64,000 nt of DNA. It comes from Brachionus sp. 'Tiscar' (taxonomy: Eukaryota > Rotifera > Eurotatoria > Ploima > Brachionidae). Under the pieces are notes generated by a model. It was not told the origin of the DNA and searched no databases. It saw only the letters and a list, made by a program, of their open reading frames with translations. The position numbers and the translations under genes are program-made. The DNA lies in contig VANL01000028.1 of assembly GCA_006352455.1 (NCBI GenBank), positions 42,436-106,435 of the forward strand, given 5' to 3'. This document shows, piece by piece, positions 50,099-61,449 of the stretch (position 1 is its first letter; the number at the start of each line of letters is the position of its first letter).

Positions 50099-53000
50099 AT
50101 GGTAAATATTTGATTTTAAAATAATGATTAATAGCTTATTCTTTTCTTTTAATTCAGTCACATAGTGTAAGCTCAGCGCCAAGTTCAATTAATTCCCATG
50201 GCTCTAAACGCTGCTCCAGACGATATCGAACAATTGCCACGAGATCCGAGGTCGACGAAAACCTATTCGGCACTCCGAACCGAATCAAACAGGCCCAGGA
50301 AATGCGAGAAAACAAATCAAGTAAAATTGGCATAAAAATAATTTTTCAAATTGACAAAAATTAACTTAGCAAACAATGTTGATTCACGTGCTGGTTTCGA
50401 CAAGTCGTCGTCTGAAAAAAATCTAAGAAAACCACAAAAAGAATACATCAGACACATAACCAAGGATTTAATCAGAGAAATATTGTAATTTAGTAGAAAT
50501 TTTATGTTTTTTTTATTTAATCATTTGTTTCCAGAGTGCCCGAAGACAACGGGACCCAACCAATTGTGATTGACAAGGGCACATACAACCGACTAATGCA
50601 GAGTTGTAATTACAAGACTAAAGAGATGTTAGAAAAGGAGAAACAAGAAAAAGAAGAGGAACAAAATCGAATTATGGTACTTTAAATTAGTTTAAAATTT
50701 TTAAAAAAATTTTTGAAATTTATTCAAAAATCTTAGAGAGAAATGAGCGAAAGAAAAAAAATAATACAAAAATTTGACAATGAGAGAAAAAAAAATGAAA
50801 AGTTGGACGAAATAGATGAGCTTGCCAAAGAAGAAGCTGAGTATTTGCTAAAAAAAGCAAATGAAATGCGCCAAGAGGACGAAGACGAAATAAAGCGTTT
50901 GAATGAAGTAGAAATTTTTAAATTAGACATAAAATTTGATTTTTTTTAATTGAGAAACTTTTAGTTGATTTTAAACGCTAAAGTTCATGCTATACGAGAT
51001 GCTCAGGTATTGGAAAAGAAACAGATCAAAAAAGAAGTTAAGGTCGAAGAAAAAAGACTTGACCAAATGATGGAATTAGACCGTTTAAACTCTATTAAAA
51101 TTCAAGAAGAAATTGATAAAAAGCGAAAACAAGACAAATTAGAGTAATGGATAAAAATATTTTTTTTTTTTTTTTAATTTAAAAATTTTTCAGAGGAGCT
51201 AAAGTAATAAGAAAGCAAATAGAAGAAAGCCGCCAAGAGAAGCTAATCAAAGAGGAAATGAAAGAACAAGAAAATGAAGCAATGAATAAATATTTAGAAG
51301 AGCTGCAATCTCAAGATTGGGAAGAAGTGAAACGAAGAAAAGAAATACAAAAAAAATTAGCCGTAATAATTTTAAAATGACAGATAAAATTGTTTTATTA
51401 ACTTGTATTGTTTTAAAAAGAACGATCTTTTGGCTGCCAACCGTGAAATGGAAAAACAAAAGGAGCTTCGTAAACAACAAGAAATAATAGCTGATATAAA
51501 AGTGTTAGAATATCAAAAAGAAAAAGCAGCACGAGATGCTGCTTACGAAGCTGAGCAAGAGCGAAAGCGAATCGAAAAAGAAAAAGAAGTTGGTAGACTA
51601 AGAGCTTTGCAAGAAAGGGCCCGAGATTTGCAAGCCGAAAAGGATGCGTTGAGGGCTAAACGAGAACAAGAAAGAAAAGAACGTGAATGGAGAGAACAAG
51701 AAAAATTTGAAGCTATGAAAAAGAAGCAAATTGAAGAAGAAATGAGACTTGCCAGAGAATGGCAAGTCAAGAACAAAGAGCACTATTTGGCAGTAGAGGC
51801 AGCCAAGGAAAGATCTGAGTTTCAGAAAGTTCTCAAGTATGCTTTACGATCGATTAATTTAATCTTTTATTTTTAAAATGATTTTCCTAGAGCTCAATTA
51901 GAATTGGCTGAAAAAGAAAGAAATGAAGAGGAAAAAGCTCGTCTAAGACAAAAATACTATAGTGAAAATTTGCAAAAACAAATTAGATCAAATGAAGTTC
52001 AGCGCATTCAGGATCGAAGAAAATTTTTCGAAGAAGGAATCAAATTGGATGAAGAAGCCAAAATGAGACGAGCAAAATTAGATGAAATAAAAAAAAAGAA
52101 ACTAGAAGAGCTCAAGTAAATTTTAGTTTTTTATTTTTTGATATGTTTTTTTTTTTTTTGAAATTTTACAAATATCATTTGAAGAATTTAAAAAAAAAAA
52201 TACATATCAATCTTTTGAGACAGAATTAAAGTTCATAATGAGTAAAAATGGTGCATATTTTTGTCTAGTTTAATCATGCAATACTCATGATTCAATTTTT
52301 TTTATTTTGCTACAAAACTTGGGAATTTTATTATTTCAATTTGAAAAAAGCTTTCAAATTATTTAATTATTGAAATTTAAATTTAAAAAAAATAAGACTT
52401 TGAAAATAATTGAGAAATTTTGACATATTTTTGACAAAATTTTATTGATGAGCTATACAAATTTTCTAAATTAAAAAAGGTGACTAATATGGCCAAAAAA
52501 AATATTAATTTTTTAAAATAAATAAACATAAACAATATCAAAAAAACATGTTCTTTTTTTTTTAACAAGATATAAGATTGTTGTGTTTTTTTTGTAACTT
52601 TTTTTGGTCAGTTAAATAATTTTCAATTTTTTTTTTGCCAAATTGAAGTTAATTACATTTAAAATAATTGTCTTTTTAAGAAACTATTGCAGCTTCCTAA
52701 AACACAACTTTGGCACATACATTTAACGCCATCTCGTCCATTTTAAAAGCATTCTTTAATTATACTGCATGTTTCAAATAAATTATTTAAATCCTGTGTC
52801 TTCATTGAATAAAAAAAATTTAAAAAAATGATTGTTTTATTTTAGACTTTTTATTTTGTTTATTTAAAACATGTCTTTAAAACATGCGGTATTATTTAAG
52901 AATTTTTTGCATGTACAAGATGGTGTTTAATGTATGTGACAAAGTTTTGTTCGATTTATGATGCTGCAATATCGAACATACGGTATTTGGTCAATTCAAT

Positions 53001-53628
53001 AAATTTAATTTTTTTTACAAAGACAGCTAAATTAAATGGTTCTGTCATCACCAACACTGGTATTGAATGATTATCTTTTCTTGAATTTGAGCTAGACAAA
53101 AGAATTTTATTCATAAATAAGCATGTTTGAGATCTCTTTAGAAGGAAGCGCTAATTAATAAGGAAAGTTAGAACAAATTTGTTCTATCAGTATGAGTTTA
53201 AGTGATTTTCCTATGCTGTGTTAAAACAATAACTTAGAAAGATAGCTGTGCTTGACACGCAACTAATAAATCACAAAATTTGTCTCTATTAAGTTTTAAA
53301 ATGGTAGGATGTCGTTTTAGTACTGGTTAATTAATCAAAGTTCGCTTAATTTAACGTCTAATATCCGAAATATGTTAAAAAAAGAAATTGAGTACAATTT
53401 GTGCTTAGAAATTTATGATTTGTCTATATTTTTGAGAGAAAAGAATTTAAAATAATATTATAATTAATAGTGACACTTTTATCTTTGTTTTATTTTAACA
53501 ATAGAATAAAACTACTTCAATAAATGAACATGCAATTTTAATTTAATTATGATTTTAGAATGGCAGGAATACCGGATAAATATTGTGCCGAAATTGAGAG
53601 AAAAATTAATGGAGCTATCAAAGCATAG
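50099..53628 (+). CDS. CFAP45: Cilia- and flagella-associated protein 45, ten exons
   Basis: Microtubule inner protein of motile cilia (formerly CCDC19). Exons 50099-50101 (ATG alone), 50158-50320, 50370-50484, 50535-50676, 50737-50907, 50965-51143, 51194-51362, 51421-51836, 51891-52115, 53559-53628; 550 residues, the same length as the human protein. The N terminus RYRTIATRSEVDENLFG, the block ILNAKVHAIRDAQVLEKKQ then EEKRLDQMMELDR, and the C-terminal tail GIPDKYCAEIERKI are diagnostic. From about residue 130 to 525 it is nearly continuous charged coiled coil. Start: the ATG at 50099 is immediately followed by a GTAAAT donor and joins exon 2 in frame; this one-codon exon is unusual but gives the expected N terminus. 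The last intron is 1.4 kb. Antisense ORFs across the coiled coil are shadows. Confidence 0.92.
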
Positions 53629-54379
53629 AAACAAATGGTTCATTTGTCGATTACGGAGTCGTATTATCACTAATAAATATAAATGATGATACTCTTTTTT
53701 TTTTTCTTAATTAATTTTTTTTATTAAAATTTAATTTCTTTGTTTTATTTTTTTAATTTAATAGAAATTAAGATGAGACTAAATTCGTTTCATCTGATCA
53801 AACAAATATTTGAAAAAATAAATTCTGAAAAAAAATTTATTAATTCTTTTAAAATATGTATCAGAAATTTGTCAATAATTTGACTATTGAATCAACAAAC
53901 TTTTATGCAAATTGATTCAATTATCTATTTATTTTTCAACATTTTTAACTGTTTCAAAAAAAATTTTGATAATTTTTTAAACTTTTTATTAATAAAATGA
54001 CATTATTTCTACTAGATCTATCAAATTTACTATGTTTCTGAAGGTAAACTCGTGAGTAAAATATCGACAAAGCTAATTCCTATAAAAAATCCTTTTAATC
54101 TAAGAAATTAATCACGTCAAAAAATTGTTTGACGCTGAAGTCATTACATTACATCAAGTTGATATTCTACATCGCAGTTATTACCAATATAAAAAATTAT
54201 TTTTCCTTTCGTCATTCATTAAAAATACAAAAAAACCTAATTCAAATTTTATCTAAGTTTTTTTCTAAAAAATTTAAATTCTTAATTTAATCATGTTGCT
54301 GAAATAAACAATGAGATTAGATTCCAATCGACCAAAACTCATCCTAAATTATTTTAAAATAATTAATACCGATGCAAAA
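53629..54379. other. AT-rich intergenic gap
   Basis: No feature supported downstream of CFAP45. Confidence 0.4.
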
Positions 54380-54575
54380 CTGGTTGTCCTTTTTACTTAG
54401 AATGAAAGAAACGAAGGTTACTAAAAGAGCCCTTCAATGGACACTTCAAAGGCGACTAGCAGTTACATGGAGGTCAGCAATGACGAAAAAAGTTCACTGA
54501 AATGGGAATGACATGGGGAAAATCAATGGTAAAGCCGAAAGATCGACTTGAGTGGAAATTAAAAATAAGTTCTTA
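54380..54575 (+). mobile_element. LINE C-terminal fragment
   Basis: The plus strand reads TKVTKRALQWTLQ then TWRSAMTKKV, and after frameshifts EMGMTWGKSM and DRLEWK. This is the C-terminal signature of a group of non-LTR elements (..kRal.W.p.G.R..GRP..TWrr...el..mg.tW.ea...a.dR..Wr). Short and frameshifted. Confidence 0.6.
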
Positions 54576-54723
54576 AAGGGGAAAATAAGGATAAAAAAAA
54601 ATATGTGTTTAAAGATACATCATATACATTGTAAAACATACACATTTAAAGATACATTGATAGATTGTTAACTTGACTATGGAACCTTTGACATAGACCT
54701 TGTAAATAATGAAAAAAAATCTA

Positions 54724-54938
54724 GCGTAATCATCCGAATTAAGTGACATGTAATAAAAAGTGAATATATTTTAAAAATATTAACAATTGTTAAAGCTTAT
54801 CTTTAAAAAATGAAAATTTAATTATTTATTATCAAATTTATTCTTATTTAAGATATGTCATTAAAATTGAACATTACTTTTTTTTTAAAACCAGTGCTCA
54901 TTTTTAAGTGACATGTCACTAAATTCAGATAATTACGT
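54724..54938. mobile_element. MITE with 28-bp inverted repeats
   Basis: The left end GCGTAATCATCCGAATTAAG and following GTGACATGT (54724-54751) is complementary to 54911-54938 with about four mismatches; the inner right end contains the palindrome GTGACATGTCAC. About 215 bp, non-coding. Target duplication not clear. Confidence 0.6.
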
Positions 54939-55252
54939 TAAGCTATTGCTTTGAATAAAAATTATAAAAAAAAAATGACGAAGTTGCAAATGCTAATTTT
55001 AGGAATCTTAGGATATTTCAAGTCCGTAAATGAAATTTTTTAATGCTTTTGCTCTTAATTGAAAGAATTGAAGAAATAAATTTAAAAGTGGAAATAGATT
55101 CAAATTGAAACGATTTATTGAAAAATTAAAATTAATTGTTTGAGATGTATTCATTTCTTGGTTTAAAGGACAAAATAATTCTGAAATAAATCAAATAAAC
55201 ATTTATTTTACACAACATTAAAGATATAAATAAATAGTTATTATTTTATTTA

Positions 55253-56826
55253 TTATTTTCCAGATTGAGTGGCTTGATTTGGTATTGAGAAACCGATTTG
55301 ATTCAAGTAACTGCTATTAATTGCATTTGCAAACGAACTATTTCCATTTCTCATCTCATGATAAAATTGACTAAGCCATTTAAGCTGTTGAGATTGAAAT
55401 AAATGACCAAAATTGACTTGTGCCTGATCAAGCGAATGAGAATTGAATGCAAATTGATTTTTTTTTTGTACCTCATAATTTTCATACTCTTCTCTTGGTT
55501 CATCATCGACCAATTCCTCTTTTTCCTTGCTAGATTCGCACATACTTTGACTTAAATTAATCTCTTCTTCACTTTTTGTGCTATCACAATCAACATTTGT
55601 ATCATTGGTCATTGACTGACTATTGCTTCTACTTCTAGACGATCTACTGCTACTTCTGGAGTTTAGCTCATCCGAGTGTTTCATTTTTCTTGATATATGT
55701 CCGTCAAAGTTGACTGAAACTTGATCGCTTGTCTTGCCTGTAGTGGAATTAACTGATTTTTTCGACACTTTTTTATGCTTCATGCGACGATTTTGAAACC
55801 ATGTTTTTACCTTAAACAAAAAAAAAAAAATTTCTTTAAATTTTTTATGTTCTACCGAAACATGAAAGAAATTTCGACTTGAATGAGTTTTAAAACAAAA
55901 TCTAATTAACCTGTAATTTTATAGATTTACTCAATAAAAGTGTCTAGACAGGTCGATTGGTTAAACCCACATATTAACTGATATTATTTTTTATTTAAAA
56001 TAAAAAACAACATCCTTTGATCTAGCTTTTACCTGTGTTTCCGAAAGACCAAGGCTATTGGCCAATTCAACACGTTCTGGGGTGCTCAGATATTTTTGAG
56101 ATTCAAATCGTTTCTCTAGTCCACTTAGCTGCTGGTCGCTAAAAACTGTCCTGGCCTTTCGGCGCCTGCACAATTTGATCGAGTTTTTTATTTGATTGCT
56201 AGAAGCTGCCTGTGCCGCGGCTACTATCGAAGAAGCCAACGAGGCCGAGCTAGCTTGTGAATAATTGTCTGCAAATTGTTGACTCAGTTTGGGAAGTGAA
56301 TTTTTTGAACTATTCAAAAAATTTATGTTAGATAAACCATTGGGCGAGTTTGAACACTCAATTAAAGAACTATGGCCATTAAGATATAAATTTCTATCAC
56401 AGTTTTGATTCCCGTTTGCTGCTGCAGATGCCAATGCTGCCGATATGAGCTGACTATTGTTCATGCCTTTAATTTAATTAATAGTGTTTATTTTAAGACT
56501 GATAATTTAAAAATTAAATTACCATTGAAAAATGATGATTTAAAACTCAATAGGTTTTTGCTCATGAGGGGGTTTATAGAAGGCAAAAATGGGGGAAATT
56601 CGAAAAAATGTGCTTGTGCAGTTTGAGTTTTAGAATGGTCCGAACTTTCAGATTTGGCTTTGATAATGTCATCTATTCGAAACGAAGAGTGGTTCGCTCT
56701 CGTTTCGCCTTCAGTTAAATTGGGCTGGTTTTCGCTTGTGCAAAATGAAGACTTGGTCGATGTGGGTGACAGCGATAGGCCTATTGTCGAGTTCTGAGGC
56801 TTGGAGTACTCGCTAAAAGATAGCAT
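55253..56826 (-). CDS. BSX: Brain-specific homeobox transcription factor (BSX/bsh), three exons
   Basis: Homeodomain transcription factor, ortholog of vertebrate BSX and fly bsh, active in brain neurons. Exons on the minus strand: 56826-56523, 56466-56033, 55810-55253; 431 residues. The homeodomain (about 199-258) reads RRRKARTVFSDQQLSGLEKR, then YLSTPERVELANSLGLSETQ / VKTWFQNRRMKHKK; the intron between exons 2 and 3 falls in recognition helix 3 before VKTWFQNR. The near-identity of SDQQLSGLEKRFE and STPERVELA to BSX separates it from other NK-like classes. The N terminus has SSFRIDDIIKAK, like the SFxIEDIL motif at the start of BSX. The C-terminal half is Ser/acidic. The in-frame TAG shortly before the ATG supports the start. 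Family assignment is strong; an extra upstream exon cannot be excluded. Confidence 0.88.
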
Positions 56827-58248
56827 GCTGACAAAATTCTAAAAAGAATAAATAGAGCTAGTTAGAAACTTGAAAAAAAAAATTTCTCTTTATTAATTAA
56901 TGAATTAAGGCCAAAATATGAGGAAAGAGAAAAAAATTTGATTTGTTATTAAAAGACTCAAAAACAAGTCGGATAAAATATTTTCATTCGTTTAATAAGT
57001 TGCTTTAAATGTAAATAAAATAAGCCAATAAATTTTCATTTTAGTGATCAAGTAATTGAAATCCTTAAGAGAGAAATAATTTTATTGGGAATAATTTGTG
57101 ATAAACGAATATTATATTAGACACTTTTCTGCCATGTTACTATAAAAAAATAAAGAATATAGTTATATATTTCTATTTTTTGAATATATTTAAGTAAGAC
57201 TAATTAATTTATTGTAAAAGAACTGAAAAATAAAAAAACTATGACTAATGGAATATTGAGCTTTTAGAGAGTATTTCTTCTTAACTTTTTGATTAGCTTC
57301 TACTAGTTCTTAATTTAATGCAATTAATGATAAAAGCCTGAGACAATGAAGAAAAATATTAGATTATTTAAAATTAAAAATAGATCAATTGATTTATTGC
57401 TAATAAATGCTATTTATTTTGAAAGACTAAGCAAATCTATGCATCGAGAACTATTCGCACAAAAATTATCACTTTGATTTTTCAACAAACTTTAATAAAT
57501 TAAATAATAAATACATTAAAAATTGACCGCTGTTATATCAGTGCTGATAATTTTTTTTAGTTAAGAGTAAAATTTTGAAATAAAATTTATTTTGATTGAG
57601 AGATGTTATATTTAATTTAAAAAAAATGAAAAGATAATAAATTTTTAAAAGATAAGAGTAAAAAATACACCATGTTGTGTACAACTTAACTGTTCAGAAA
57701 GAGTGCCAAACATCCTTTGATTCAATCATTAACACACCAATTTCTTAGCAGAAATTTAATTCTACACTGTTTATATTATATAAATATTAATTTTTCTACT
57801 TTAATTGTACACTTATAATTAAAACATATTTTTTTTTAATCATATTTTAATCACGTGGACTGAAAAGAAGGCTCTGTCATTCGAAACTGCCCTGTAAAAA
57901 CTTTTTCTAAATTATTTTTTAAATAAATAAAAAAAAAACTGTCTATTAATTGCCGAGAGTATGAATCCAAAATTTTGATAGTTCTAATTTAATTTAGTTT
58001 TAGAAGTCTTAAATGAGCCTGGTAGACTCTGTTAAATTTATTATATCAAATATAACTTATTATATGGAAACAAATCAAGAGTTTTTTTTTTATTTATATA
58101 GCGTATTAAATAATCTATTAAAAGTTAATTATGACTTCGGATGACTAATTGTGTAAATTATTTTAAAAAATTATTAAAATTTTTAAAATTAATTTTATTT
58201 TGTAATTCGTATTATTTAATTTTTATGTAATTGTAGACTTAAACTTTA

Positions 58249-58253
<5 letters not shown>
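56827..58253. other. Upstream flank of BSX
   Basis: AT-rich, no gene supported. It presumably holds cis-regulatory sequence for the homeobox gene, but no cluster of motifs stands out. Confidence 0.4.
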
Positions 58254-58254
<1 letters not shown>

Positions 58255-58280
<26 letters not shown>

Positions 58281-58281
58281 A
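58255..58281. repeat. (TAA)n microsatellite
   Basis: Nine uninterrupted TAA units. Confidence 0.9.
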
Positions 58282-58393
58282 ATGAGTCTAAATTTTACTC
58301 ACAAGCCGTCTAAATGTGGGTACTAAACAAAATTTTAAGATTTTTAAAAGCTAATTAATTTAAAAGATTAAATTGAAAAAAAAAGCTAAATAA

Positions 58394-58740
58394 GGTATTG
58401 TGAATTTCAAGAATAAAAATAACAAAAATTCTTCCTTTATTGATAGATAAAAATTTTAAAAAATAATGCAACTTTGTGCAACAAAGTTTGTTGCATCTTT
58501 TTTACCTAAAATAATTTTTCTTCTGTAAATAAAAGACAAAAAATAAAGCATCAATTAGATTTAAATTGATTATTGATTTGGTAAATCTAAAAAAAAGTTA
58601 CTATTTTTGGTAAAAAAGATGCAACAAACTTTGTTGCACAAAATTGCAGTATTTTTTTAAAATTATTTTATTTTTTTAAATTTTTATCTATCAATAAAGG
58701 GAGAATTTTAGTACTTTTTGTTCTTGAAATTCACAATACC
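58394..58740. mobile_element. MITE copy 2 (GGTATTGTGAATTTC family) with 9-bp target duplication
   Basis: A 347-bp, largely palindromic element from GGTATTGTGAATTTCAAGAA to its complement TTCTTGAAATTCACAATACC. It is flanked by the identical 9-mer GCTAAATAA (58385-58393 and 58741-58749). Each arm carries the internal palindrome GCAACAAA..TTTGTTGC. This is the most complete of three copies in the window. Confidence 0.85.
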
Positions 58741-58778
58741 GCTAAATAATAGTTTAAATTAAATGGTTAAATCTATTT

Positions 58779-58792
58779 GTGTGTGTGTGTGT
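58779..58792. repeat. (GT)7 microsatellite
   Basis: Seven GT units next to MITE copy 2. Confidence 0.85.
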
Positions 58793-59999
58793 AATTTAAC
58801 AAATTGAATATAAAATTAAATGTAACTTGTACATCAATTGATATTTAAGCTAAAGATTTGATTAGAAATTTGAGATTTATATTTTTATTTGACGGTGAGA
58901 ACAGGAATAATTATAAAAGCATTATTCAAGGATCACGAAAAATCAATGATTAAGGTCTTCGATTTAATCATGTCTTCTAGTTTAAACTTTAAAAAAATTA
59001 ATTAGCTAGAAAACGACTCGTATTAATTTTTCCAATAGTCTAATTAGTTGTATTGAATAAAATGATTTGTCTTAGTAAAGAAGGCAGTAGTTAGATTAGG
59101 ACTTATTTTGTTTCTCGTGATCAAATTGATTAAAAAATAAATATTTTTTAAACTGCAATGGTTTAATATTTTATTAATTTTCTTGTTAAAATGAAAAGTA
59201 GCTCAAGCCGTTGACATAGTCATAAATTCTAAATTGACTTGGGATTAAGACTTGGCAGCAGGAGTATTATTGGTTTTTGTTCATTTAATTCAAACGACAT
59301 TGTTGTTCATTTTAAAAATTTTTATAATAATCTTATTGAATTTATCTTATTGAAACAATTTATTTATTTCCAAAATATTAAAACGCTGATCATCAAAATG
59401 TAATTCATATGTACTTGCATGATTATGTTTATCTGTTGACATATGCATAGTGCATTTTTGTGAGTCTTAGTGCAAGAGCAAATACATTTGAACTGAACAA
59501 TTACCTTTACAGTAGTAGCCAGACAGTTTATTCATGAATTTCAGGAACGATCATGTTCATAATGGTTCACATGGTTTCATTTCCTTTCACGAGTTTTCAT
59601 ATTCTTTCAAAATTATTTTTTATTTATTTTTTTAACATTAATAGAAAAATTTAAAAACTAAACTCAAACTAATTTAATTTTTTTCAAAATTTTTTTTTAT
59701 TTTTTTACATTGTGTGGTATCAAAAATCAATCATGTGGCTGAAAAGGAGGACTAAGTCTCCATTCCAACAGGAAAAGGTTTCGCTTAAATTATATTTTAA
59801 CTAAAATAAATAAAATCTTTCACAATTGTTCATAATTTTAAATTTGGAAAAATGTTAATTTTATTTTGTTACAATGTTTTTCTCTTAGAAGAACATTTAG
59901 ACTCGTTTAATAAGTTTTTAAATCAGCTTTTATTTCGAAAACCTTCACTAAAATCGTATTTTTTTAGTCCTTATAATTCTTATGTAATAAATTTCTAAT
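58793..59999. other. AT-rich intergenic gap
   Basis: No gene recognised. A patch at 59500-59600 is somewhat GC-richer but has no readable frame. Confidence 0.4.
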
Positions 60000-60646
60000 A
60001 TAATTGTATTAATTACACTGTATCTAAAAAAATCTCTTACAAAAAAATGGATAGACCTGGCAAAATTCAAAAATTTTGTATTAAAAACATCTGGAAAAGC
60101 TGCCTCAAGCATCTCTAACAATTTGAATGGTTTGACCAACAATGGTGTTAATTTGAGGTCTTTATAAATTGTCGAGAAGATAAAAAAAACATAAAGAGAT
60201 TATATGATTCCGAAGATGAAGTATTTTTATTAAGAGAAAAAAATAAATTTGTAAGTGATGATGAGTTGCCATGTATCGATTTCAAAAAAGAATCGATTGA
60301 AATTAAAAAACTAAGAACAACCCAACATCAAGTTTTTGAAAAGTATTATAATACTTTTATAGATGCATATGTTGATAAACTACAAGATATAAAAGCCATC
60401 GTTCTTGAGACAAAAAACATCAACTTAGAGTCAGCCTTTCAATTTAAAAGTGATTGTAACCAAATTAAGAATACGATTAAGCATTGTTTTTCAGAAATAA
60501 GAAAATTTTTAGATGAAAAAAACAAGAATAAAAAAGCTGAGAACGAAAACTTTACTAGTCTCGACGATTCAAGTGAATTAGATGAATCAGATGTTGAAAG
60601 TGGCAATAGTGACTCAAATAAAGATGAACCTGAATTATTTCAATAA
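60000..60646 (+). pseudogene. Unrecognised acidic protein ORF, probably a broken gene or processed copy
   Basis: From about 60160 one frame runs to a TAA at 60646: EVFINCREDKKNIKRLYDSE, then KKESIEIKKLRTTQHQVFEK, a helical middle with AYVDKLQDIKAIVLET, and an acidic tail (SLDDSSELDESDVESGNSDS). Upstream, in another frame (60020-60160), WIDLAKFKNFVLKTSGKAAS then SISNNLNGLTNNG also looks coding, and the two are joined by a frameshift rather than a clear splice site. No methionine starts the combined frame well (an internal ATG is at 60266). I do not recognise the family. It could be an intronless pseudogene or the last exon of an unmodelled gene. Confidence 0.4.
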
Positions 60647-61164
60647 TCCATTCAAAGATTCTTTAATTCGAGAAAATTTAAGAAAATCATACAAAAGATA
60701 TTTATCAAATATATGCTTCAAATTGTATTGAAATTGTAATCAAAATAAAAATTTAAATTTACAAAAGAAAAAATAATTTTAAATCTACTATTCTATTCTA
60801 ATTCTACTAATCGACTATCTATTTTAATCTTTTAAAAAATATCTCAAACAAAATATAACAAAAAAAAAAGGCCTATAAAACAGTCCGATATTGTAACTCT
60901 CCAAAAACGATATTCAATATTGAAATTAAGTTCAATTAAGATTTAATGTTTTATCATGATAATAAACCTTAAAAAATTATAAACTACAATTTATTATTTT
61001 TTTGCAGAAAAATAGTTTGTAAATATCAAATAATTTAATTACATGTAAAATTTTCACCAAAAAAAAATGTGTATATCGTTCTGTGATCGAAATAATTGAT
61101 GATTCAAAATACTTTAAATTTGAAAAAACTTCATTTATAAAATAATTTATGTAAATAAAAGAAA
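60647..61164. other. AT-rich gap
   Basis: No supported feature; it may contain the decayed left end of MITE copy 3. Confidence 0.35.
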
Positions 61165-61374
61165 AAAAATAAAACTTCAATAAGATTTAAATTGACAATT
61201 GATTTTGTTTACCTAAAAAAAGAAAATAAAGTTTTTATTTTAGGCAAAAAAGATGCAATAAAGTTTATTGCATTAAGTTTCAATAATTTTTAAAATATAT
61301 ATTATTTTAGTAAATTTTTATTTATCAAAAGAGAAAGAATTTTTGTTCTTTTTGTTCAAGAAATTCACAATACC
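61165..61374. mobile_element. MITE copy 3 (partial, same family as 32673 and 58394)
   Basis: The right half is clear: AAAAAAGATGCAATAAAGTT, then GAAAGAATTTTTGTTC and CAAGAAATTCACAATACC ending at 61374. The left terminal GGTATTGTG is not found, so the copy is truncated or strongly diverged and no target duplication can be shown. It abuts the large LINE to the right. Confidence 0.65.
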
Positions 61375-61449
61375 TCTAAAAGGAGATGATGTTTTTAATG
61401 CATTTTTTGAATCTAATTGTGACCTAACGAATAACAATCCTGGATCGGA

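Noticed and set aside
50733..51783. Several minus-strand ORFs rich in Ser/Phe
   Set aside because: Shadows of the Lys/Glu coiled coil of CFAP45.
59500..59770. Possible repeat shared with 57840-57890 (ATCAYGTGG.CTGAAAAG)
   Set aside because: Similarity is too short and gapped to call a repeat family by eye.
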